Assembly (NCBI RefSeq): GCF_900111245.1
Contig: NZ_FOGO01000011.1
Span: 1-64,000 of the forward strand
Reading direction: 5' to 3'
Length of the DNA: 64,000 bases
Source of the DNA: Streptomyces qinglanensis
Lineage (GTDB): Bacteria > Actinomycetota > Actinomycetes > Streptomycetales > Streptomycetaceae
Under the pieces are notes generated by a model, which made no database searches, was not told the origin of the DNA, and was given only the letters and a program-made list of their open reading frames with translations. Positions 57,545 through 64,000 of the stretch are shown here, piece after piece (positions within the stretch are counted from its first letter, which is position 1; the number at the start of each line of letters is the position of its first letter). A program made the position numbers and the translations under genes.

Positions 57545-60500
57545 ATGGCCAGGTTCGACATCGGTGAGGGTCTGCCGTTGACGGCGGCGCAGTCGGGGAT
57601 GTGGTTCACCCAGCAGCTCGCGCCGGACAGCCCCTGCCTCCGGCCCGCCGAGGTGATCGAGATCCGGGGCGCCGTCGACGTGGAGTTGCTGGAGCGGGCC
57701 CTGCGCCGCACCGTCGCGGAGACGGAGGCCCTGCGCGTCCGGTTCGTCCCCGAGGGGCCCGAAGGGGACAGCGGCGTCCGGCAGATCGTCGAGCCCTGCG
57801 AGGACTGGCCGCTGCACCGCCTCGATCTGCGGCACGAGGCCGACCCCTGGGCCGCGGCACACTCCTGGATGCGCGCGGATCTGGAGTCGCCGCTGGACAT
57901 GCGCAGCGCCGGGCTGTTCTCGTTCGGACTGCTGCGCACGGGCGACGCCTGCTGTCTCCTCTACATCAGCAGCCACCACATCCTGATGGACGGCTACGCC
58001 ACCAGCCTGTTCCTGCCGCGCGTCGCCGAGATCTACACCGCGCTGGAGAGCGGTGCCCCCGTACCGCCCACCCGGCTGGCACCGCTGCGCCAGGCGCTGG
58101 AGGAAGAGGCCGCCTACGCGGGCTCCGAGCGGATGCGGCGGGACCGCGACTACTGGTCCGGCGAGCTGGAGAGGTGCGCGGCCGCCACGCTCCAGGCCCC
58201 GGGCCGGCTGACCAGGCCGGCGCCCTCCTTCGTACGGGAGACCGGCCATCTGGACCCGGACACGGCCGGGAAGCTGCGCACGCTGGCCCGCAGCGCCCGC
58301 ACCGGGCTCGCGACCGTGGCCATGGCGGCGCTGGCCCTCTACGTCCAGCGGCTCGCGGACGACCGGCGGGAGGACGCGGTCGTGGACGTGACCGTCGCGG
58401 CGCGCGGCCCGGCCAGCCGCGACGTCCCCTGCATGGTCGCCAACGTGCTGCCGCTGCGCGTCCCGCAGCCGTCCCGCGGAACCGTCGGCGAGCTGCTGCG
58501 CAAGACCGCCGCACAGGCCAAGACGCTGCTGCGGCACCAGCGCTACTCCTACGTCCATCTGGTGCGCGGCCCGCACGCACGGCGGCCGACGGCCGGAAGG
58601 ATGGAGGACTGGGGCATCAACGTCATGCTGCACGACCCGCAGATCAGCTTCGGCCGCCACCCCGCCACGCTGCACAACCTCTCCAACGGCCCCGTCACCG
58701 GCATGGCCGTCAACGTCTACGACCGCCCCTCGGACGGCTCACTGCGGATCGACTTCCAGTCCGATCCGGAGATCTACCCCGCCGAGCGGATCGCCGCACA
58801 CCACCGCCGCTTCCTCGCGCTGCTGCACACCCTCACCGGCGCCACCGAGGCGACACCGCTGGCGGACATCGAGCTGCTGACGCCGCAGGAGCGGACGCGC
58901 GTCCTGGAGTGGGGCCGCGGGCCCGAGGCGGACTTCGGCCAGGAGCTGCTGCACACGGCCTTCGAGGAGCGGGTGCGCGAGGAACCCGCGGCGACCGCGC
59001 TGGTGTGCGGGACGGGGACCGGCGCCGTCGCCCTCTCCCGCGGCGAACTCAACGCGCGCGCCAACCGGCTCGCCCACCTGCTGCTCGCCCGGGGTGCGGG
59101 CCCCGGCAGCACCGTCGCGATCGTGCTGCCCCGCACCGCCGACTACGCCGTGGCGCTGCTGGCCGTCCTCAAGTCCGGCTCCGCCTGCCTGACGCTGGAC
59201 GCCGACCACCCGGCGGCCCGCACCCGGCAGATGCTCGCCGACACCGCACCCGTGTGCGTGCTGGCGGCCGGGGAGCCGCCCTGCGCCGACTCCCGTCCGC
59301 CGCACACGCTCCTCGACCTCGGCGCGGCGGCGACCGTACGGGCCCTGGAGCAGCAGCCCGCGACCGACCCCGGCGACCGCGACCGGCCCCGCGCGCTGCT
59401 GCCGGACGACGTGGCCTACCTCGCCTTCACCTCCGGCACGACGGGCCGCCCCAAGGGCGTACAGGTGGAGCACCGGCACCTGGCCAACCTGTACCACGAC
59501 CACCGCACCGCGCTCCTGCCGGCCGCGGCGCCCGTGCCCGCGCCCTCGTCCGCACCCTCGTCCGCGCCCGCACCCTCGTCCGCCCCCGGACCCGGCCGTC
59601 GGCTGCGGGCCGCGCAGACCGCCTCGTTCTGCTTCGACGCCTCCTGGGAGGGGTGGCTGTGCCTGGCCGCCGGATACCGGCTCCACCTGGTCGAGGACGC
59701 CGTACGCCACGATCCGGCCGCGCTCGCCGCACAGGTCCGGGACCAGCGCATCGACCTGCTCGCCCTCACCCCGACCCACGTGCGCGCGCTGTTCGCCGCC
59801 GGACTCTTCGACTCCGCCGGGCACCGACCGGCGGCGCTGGTCGTCGGCGGGGAGGCACTGGACCCCGCCCTGTGGCAGCGGCTCCGCGCGCTCCCGGACA
59901 CCACCGTGTACAACTGCTACGGCCCGGCCGAGTGCACGGTCGACGCCGTCTGGTGCCGCCTGGACGAACAGGGCCCGCACCCGGTCATCGGGCGCCCCGG
60001 CCACAACATGCGCGCCTACGTCCTCGACCGCCACGGGCACTTGGCCCCACCCGGCGTCGTCGGCGAACTCCACCTGGGCGGCGCCCAGGTCTCCCGCGGC
60101 TACCTGGACGCCTCCGGGCCGACGGCGGAGCGGTTCGGCCCGGACCCGCACGGCCCGGCGGGCGCCCGCCGGTACCGCACCGGAGACCTCGTGCGCTGGA
60201 CGGAGGACGGCGTACTGGAGTACCTCGGCCGGACCGACACCCAACTGAAGGTGCACGGCGTACGCATCGAACCCCAGGAGATCGAGACGGTACTGGCCCG
60301 GCACCCGCACATCGCCCAGGTCGCCGTCGCCGCACAGCCCGCCGCCGAGGGCGCGACGACCGGCACCGTGCGGCTGGCCGCACACGTGGTGCCCGCACCC
60401 CGCGCGGGTCAGCGCCCTTCGGGCCCGGAGCCGGACCCGGACCCGGTCGGGGTTCCGGACCCGGACTCGGCCCCGGATCCGGCACGCGGCTCGGCCCCGG

Positions 60501-61705
60501 ATCAGGCCCCGGCTCTCGATCCGGTCGAGTTGCGCGCCTGGGCCGCCTCCCGGCTGCCGTCCGCCATGGTGCCCGCCGCCTTCTACACCCATGAGGCGCT
60601 GCCCATGACACCGCAGGGCAAGCTGGACCGCGCCGCGCTGCACACGGCAGCGGCCCCGCTCCTCCCGGCCGCCCGCGCACCTCGCGAGCGGCAGGCGACC
60701 GGCCGGGAGCGAGTGCTGTGCGCCCTGTTCGCCGAAGTCCTCGACCTGCCGCCGAGGAACTCCGACGCACTGCCGCACGTCGGCCCCGACGACGACTTCT
60801 TCGCCCTGGGCGGCCACTCCCTCTCCGGCACCCGCCTGCTGGCCCGCGTCCGCACCGAACTGGGCGCGGAACTCTCCCTCGGCACCCTCTACGAGTCGCC
60901 CACCCCGGCCCAACTGGCCAAACGCCTGGACACCTCCGCCCAGCCGCACCCGTCCGGGGAAGGGGCCGACAGCGCCGACAGCGCCCCGGACGCCTACGAG
61001 ATGCTGCTGCCCCTGCGCACACACGGCACGGAGGCGCCGCTGTTCTGCGTCCACCCGGCGGGCGGACTGGGCTGGTGCTACGCCACACTGCCCCCGCACC
61101 TGCCGCCGTCCGTGCCCGTCTACGCGTTGCAGGCGCAGGGGCTGCGCGCCGGGGACGCGTCCGCCGCCACCTTCCCCGAACTGATCTCGGCCTACACCGC
61201 CCGCATCCGCTCCGTACAGGAACACGGCCCCTACCGGCTGCTGGGCTGGTCACTGGGCGGCGCCCTGGCGCACGCCGTCGCCGCCCGGCTCCAGGACGAG
61301 GGCGAACACGTCGACGTCCTCGCCCTGCTGGACGCGGCACCGCTCGACCGCACCCCGCGCCTGGACCCGGACGCCGGACCAGCCGTGGTGCGGCGCCTGA
61401 TCACCGAAGCCATGGGCCACGACCTGCCCGACGACACCCGGCTGACGGCCGTCACCCGCATGCTGGCGCACTACGCCTCGCTCCGCCCGACCTGGACCCC
61501 GGCCGTCCACCGGGGCGACGCCCACTACTTCCGCGCCACCGGCACCGCCCCGGACCTGGCACCCGCACCCGACGCCTGGCACCCCCACCTGACCGGCACC
61601 CTCACCGTCCACGACCTCCCCTGCACCCACAGCGCCATGGGCCAACCGGAAGCCATGGCCGAGGTGGGCCGCCTGCTGAGCCCCCTGCTGGCCCCACCGG
61701 AGTAG
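57545..61705 (+). CDS. Single-module nonribosomal peptide synthetase (C-A-T-TE)
   Basis: A 1386-residue EntF-like protein. The condensation domain (1 to about 430) opens LPLTAAQSGMWFTQQLAPDS and has an intact HHxxxDG (HHILMDG, His144-145/Asp149). The adenylation domain (about 455-1000) has FTSGTTGRPKGV, YGPAECTVDAVW and RTGDLVRW; my manual reading of its pocket is D-A-W-A-V-G-C-V-D, which I cannot assign. Carrier domain: DDFFALGGHSLSGTRL (Ser near 1091). Thioesterase: FCVHPAGGLGW, GWSLGGALAHAV, final His in PCTHSAMGQ. No loading module, MbtH or tailoring gene lies nearby. Confidence 0.92.
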   Translation: MARFDIGEGLPLTAAQSGMWFTQQLAPDSPCLRPAEVIEIRGAVDVELLERALRRTVAETEALRVRFVPEGPEGDSGVRQIVEPCEDWPLHRLDLRHEADPWAAAHSWMRADLESPLDMRSAGLFSFGLLRTGDACCLLYISSHHILMDGYATSLFLPRVAEIYTALESGAPVPPTRLAPLRQALEEEAAYAGSERMRRDRDYWSGELERCAAATLQAPGRLTRPAPSFVRETGHLDPDTAGKLRTLARSARTGLATVAMAALALYVQRLADDRREDAVVDVTVAARGPASRDVPCMVANVLPLRVPQPSRGTVGELLRKTAAQAKTLLRHQRYSYVHLVRGPHARRPTAGRMEDWGINVMLHDPQISFGRHPATLHNLSNGPVTGMAVNVYDRPSDGSLRIDFQSDPEIYPAERIAAHHRRFLALLHTLTGATEATPLADIELLTPQERTRVLEWGRGPEADFGQELLHTAFEERVREEPAATALVCGTGTGAVALSRGELNARANRLAHLLLARGAGPGSTVAIVLPRTADYAVALLAVLKSGSACLTLDADHPAARTRQMLADTAPVCVLAAGEPPCADSRPPHTLLDLGAAATVRALEQQPATDPGDRDRPRALLPDDVAYLAFTSGTTGRPKGVQVEHRHLANLYHDHRTALLPAAAPVPAPSSAPSSAPAPSSAPGPGRRLRAAQTASFCFDASWEGWLCLAAGYRLHLVEDAVRHDPAALAAQVRDQRIDLLALTPTHVRALFAAGLFDSAGHRPAALVVGGEALDPALWQRLRALPDTTVYNCYGPAECTVDAVWCRLDEQGPHPVIGRPGHNMRAYVLDRHGHLAPPGVVGELHLGGAQVSRGYLDASGPTAERFGPDPHGPAGARRYRTGDLVRWTEDGVLEYLGRTDTQLKVHGVRIEPQEIETVLARHPHIAQVAVAAQPAAEGATTGTVRLAAHVVPAPRAGQRPSGPEPDPDPVGVPDPDSAPDPARGSAPDQAPALDPVELRAWAASRLPSAMVPAAFYTHEALPMTPQGKLDRAALHTAAAPLLPAARAPRERQATGRERVLCALFAEVLDLPPRNSDALPHVGPDDDFFALGGHSLSGTRLLARVRTELGAELSLGTLYESPTPAQLAKRLDTSAQPHPSGEGADSADSAPDAYEMLLPLRTHGTEAPLFCVHPAGGLGWCYATLPPHLPPSVPVYALQAQGLRAGDASAATFPELISAYTARIRSVQEHGPYRLLGWSLGGALAHAVAARLQDEGEHVDVLALLDAAPLDRTPRLDPDAGPAVVRRLITEAMGHDLPDDTRLTAVTRMLAHYASLRPTWTPAVHRGDAHYFRATGTAPDLAPAPDAWHPHLTGTLTVHDLPCTHSAMGQPEAMAEVGRLLSPLLAPPE

Positions 61706-61953
61706 CGGCCCCGCGCGCGGAGAATCTCCACCCCGTCGGCAGCACGGATGCGCGAACATGTCTCCCGGCGTCCGCACGGTGACGCTGCGGAGGGGGAGAA
61801 TCCGCGACGGGGCGGCAGGGGTGTTGCCAGCCGCGTCACCGCTCTCACCGCTCTCACTGAGGATTTCCCGGCATCCACGGAGGTGGTGGCGCACGGGCCA
61901 GGGCGAGGGCAGGAATGGCGACGCCGGCAACAGTCCTCGCGAGCGGGATCGCC

Positions 61954-62583
61954 TTAGTACCCTCCGGGAATGCGGATAGCCAACAGGCGGGGAGCATCTG
62001 CCTCCTGGGGCACAGCACAGCCGAGTTCGTATTGGATCTTCCGTAGCGCGTTCTGGTGGGCCTTTGCGGGGTCGCCGCGCTCGATCGCCTCCCGGTACCC
62101 GGTTATGTTGTCGAGTACGTCCGGCCGGATTCCGCTGTCGTACTGAGGAAGAAGGGGATCGAAAGAAGAGAGGATCTCCTCATCCTCTGCGTAGGATATC
62201 CAGGTGATTCCTGTTTCACTTTTCAGTGCGGAGAGAGCGACTGTACCCCGTGATACGGAGCGGATGATCTCCTGCTTGGCCAGGTAAGGCCCCTCCGACT
62301 CGATGACGAAGCACCAGTCATCGTGAGTACCGGCGCGCAACAACGGGCCGTCGGCGCAGATCATTCCGCTACTGCGCAGCTCATCGATATCCAGTTCAGG
62401 AACGTCCTCCTCTTCGAGATCCTCCCCAGCCATTTTGATGGCCTCGGCTTCCATTCGGTCCACAAGAGCGGCGCGATACCTGTCGCCCGATATCCGGGAG
62501 AGAGTGTCCGTGGGTGAAATCCTGCGCGCGAAGAGAGCACAGTATCCGGTGTCGTACAGCTCCGAGTTCGGCAAAAGTTTCAT
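61954..62583 (-). CDS. DUF6461-like protein
   Basis: A 209-residue soluble acidic protein: YDTGYCALFARRISPTDTLS, then SSGMICADGPLLRAGTHDDW, CFVIESEGPYLAKQEIIRSV and GTVALSALKSETGITWISYA. I recognise the DUF6461 layout common in actinobacteria, of unknown function. The base composition is less GC-rich than its left-hand neighbours. It lies 82 bp behind a secreted nuclease gene on the same strand, so an immunity role is a possibility, not more. Confidence 0.7.
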   Translation of the reverse strand: MKLLPNSELYDTGYCALFARRISPTDTLSRISGDRYRAALVDRMEAEAIKMAGEDLEEEDVPELDIDELRSSGMICADGPLLRAGTHDDWCFVIESEGPYLAKQEIIRSVSRGTVALSALKSETGITWISYAEDEEILSSFDPLLPQYDSGIRPDVLDNITGYREAIERGDPAKAHQNALRKIQYELGCAVPQEADAPRLLAIRIPGGY

Positions 62584-62665
62584 TTTCGCGATGCCGCCTC
62601 ACTGGTCAGCTCATCACTGTGCGACCTGGTCCCCGGTCGGCGGACCAGGCCGTAGGGGAGCGGCG

Positions 62666-64000
62666 CTAGCCGTTTCCGGCACCGGCATCCACCCAGTAGG
62701 AATCATTCTCCAGCAGGCGCCACTGCACGGTCTTCCGGCCGAGGTCACCACCCACACCCGTATTCTGGCTCTTCGGCATGCTGGCGCGACCACACTTGGC
62801 GTCGGCGGGGGGATCGCCAACGTTGAACAGGATCAGGTACTCCTGACCGCCGATCACTCTGGCTTCGACCCAGTACTGCTGGCACTCAGCCCCAGTAGTG
62901 ACCCCGAGCTGCCTACCACTCTCCTTCGAGCGCGCGAACGGGTATTCATCGCACGTCGGATCTGGGGTGTCCGGATCCGCTTTGAAGCTGCCGTCCTTGC
63001 AAATGACCCTGCGGTTCTCCTCCTCCTCGTCCGCGTCCGACTCGCGGTGCAGAGGCTGACCGTGTCCCTCCCACCCCGGATGTGTGGCCATGTTCTCCTG
63101 GACCGAGGCAATGAAATTGCGCGCTGCAGAGTACTTCTCGTTCACCACAAAGGTTGGGGTGAAATCCGGCTGGACACATCCCGCGTACGTGCCGACCTCG
63201 TTATCGCAGCGGACCCAGTACTGTCCGTCAGCTTGCTCCTCATCCCCACCCCATTCGGTGTTACCCCCAGTTGTACCCGAGATGTGAATGTACAGATCGT
63301 AGCTGAGTCGAAATTCCTTGTGACCCTGGTTTCCGGTCCAAGACCGTGTCCAAGTTCCGTCGATGGATCCGCCGACAGTGATCGGCCGAGGGTCGCCCCA
63401 CGGTGATGAATCTTGGCGGCAACTGTTGTCGAGCGAGCAGGTTGCGTTCACGGATATGGTCATCGCGGAAGAGGTGATATCGGATTCCACGAGATGAAAA
63501 TTCATGTACTCCGAGTATTCGACGGAGGTGTTCTTGGTGTCGATCTGTTGCTCTACCGTCGCGAGCGCCTCGCCCCAGATCGTACCATTCTGGGTATCGA
63601 CCACGAGAATGACCAAATTGCGTCGCGAGCAAATGGAGTTCCGAGTCACGTAGACCCGATCCATTGGCACGCCAGCACACCATACGGTGCCTGGGACGGA
63701 CGAAGATGACGAGCCTCTTCCGACTGCGCGCTCATCAGGCGCTCCCCACTTGAAGCACACGGCCCGCTTGTGGCCGGCCTTCCTCAGATTCGCCAAATTG
63801 CGTCGCATCTCAGCACAGTTGGACTGCGCCGAGCTCCCGCCCCGCAAGGGAAGGGACTGAAAGTCACGTGTGGGACTACTCCCTTTCTGGACAATGGTAT
63901 TGCCGCTACGTGCCCTTACGGAAGCCGCTCCCGCTGACTCGTCGGAGCGTGCTGCGTCGGCTCTTGCGGCAACGGGAACAAATAAGGCAGTAATTGCTAT
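62666..64000 (-). CDS. Secreted protein with C-terminal NucA/NucB nuclease domain, 5' end outside window
   Basis: The frame is open to the window edge, so the start is missing; at least 444 residues are present. Its first visible residues (IAITALFVPVAARADAARSD) are the end of a signal peptide, so the protein is secreted. A beta-rich middle part is Cys-containing (ATCSLDNSCRQD, YWVRCDNEVGTYAGC). The last 90 residues are a NucA/NucB domain: CDEYPFARSKESG with the catalytic-type Asp-Glu, and SQNTGVGGDLGRKTVQW. The signal region contains a TTA leucine codon (63983-63985), implying bldA dependence. Confidence 0.8.
   Translation of the reverse strand: MAITALFVPVAARADAARSDESAGAASVRARSGNTIVQKGSSPTRDFQSLPLRGGSSAQSNCAEMRRNLANLRKAGHKRAVCFKWGAPDERAVGRGSSSSSVPGTVWCAGVPMDRVYVTRNSICSRRNLVILVVDTQNGTIWGEALATVEQQIDTKNTSVEYSEYMNFHLVESDITSSAMTISVNATCSLDNSCRQDSSPWGDPRPITVGGSIDGTWTRSWTGNQGHKEFRLSYDLYIHISGTTGGNTEWGGDEEQADGQYWVRCDNEVGTYAGCVQPDFTPTFVVNEKYSAARNFIASVQENMATHPGWEGHGQPLHRESDADEEEENRRVICKDGSFKADPDTPDPTCDEYPFARSKESGRQLGVTTGAECQQYWVEARVIGGQEYLILFNVGDPPADAKCGRASMPKSQNTGVGGDLGRKTVQWRLLENDSYWVDAGAGNG

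Overview
The window reads as chromosomal DNA of a Streptomyces or very close relative. It is very GC-rich with strong third-position GC bias. It carries mycothiol genes (the mca end and an S-(hydroxymethyl)mycothiol dehydrogenase), the AfsQ1/AfsQ2/SigQ signalling locus, a streptomycete-type adenylate cyclase, and a histidine ammonia-lyase with the Cys-Ser-Gly cofactor triad. From about 12 to 53 kb the gene order resembles the S. coelicolor hutH-to-adenosine-deaminase stretch, as far as I remember it. No rRNA, tRNA or CRISPR array was seen.

Layout. 0-1.9 kb: mca end, a small membrane protein, msrA, cutA. 1.9-6.5 kb: an accessory patch with an XRE/TPR regulator, three tiny coupled genes, an IS5-type transposase remnant, an AT-richer membrane gene with several TTA codons, and a possible decayed antitoxin/toxin pair. 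7-12 kb: a potassium-channel-like protein, a GT-C membrane glycosyltransferase, an HNH nuclease resembling phosphorothioate-DNA restriction enzymes, an HxlR regulator, a SnoaL-like protein and a DUF1330 protein. 12.2-22.5 kb: L,D-transpeptidase lipoprotein, hutH with a divergent TetR/hydrolase pair, GAF-GGDEF protein, enoyl-CoA hydratase, adenylate cyclase, biotin ligase. 22.7-28.2 kb: pccB, pccE, maf and accA2, which with the biotin ligase make a complete acyl-CoA carboxylase module. 28.3-40 kb: DeoR regulator, LpdA-like flavoprotein, and a nucleoside-catabolic set (purine nucleoside phosphorylase, phosphopentomutase-like enzyme, deoC, two aldehyde dehydrogenase-family proteins). 40-44.7 kb: HxlR/SCP2 regulator, aminotransferase, metallo-beta-lactamase-fold protein, mycothiol dehydrogenase, uridine-kinase-like protein. 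44.9-49.2 kb: sigQ, afsQ1, afsQ2 and a lipoprotein. 49.4-53.5 kb: VanZ-like, PspC, a secreted protein, adenosine deaminase, an alpha/beta hydrolase-like protein. 53.7-61.7 kb: methyltransferase, LysR regulator, MFS exporter and a solitary C-A-T-TE nonribosomal peptide synthetase. 61.9-64 kb: a DUF6461-like protein and a secreted NucA/NucB nuclease cut by the window end.

The main new-looking signal is a shared operator. The 12-bp palindrome CTACGCGCGTAG, inside a 16-bp block CTCCTACGCGCGTAGA, lies just upstream of three separate nucleoside-catabolic genes (purine nucleoside phosphorylase, deoC, adenosine deaminase). Each has the same leaderless-type promoter geometry: TANNNT, 6 nt, start codon. 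This suggests a small nucleoside regulon under one repressor. Together these genes would take adenosine or inosine to ribose-1-phosphate, then pentose-5-phosphate, and deoxyribose-5-phosphate to acetaldehyde and onward. Other points of interest are the phosphorothioate-type HNH nuclease, the isolated NRPS, the secreted nuclease beside a DUF6461 gene, and several proteins that have lost or changed catalytic residues.
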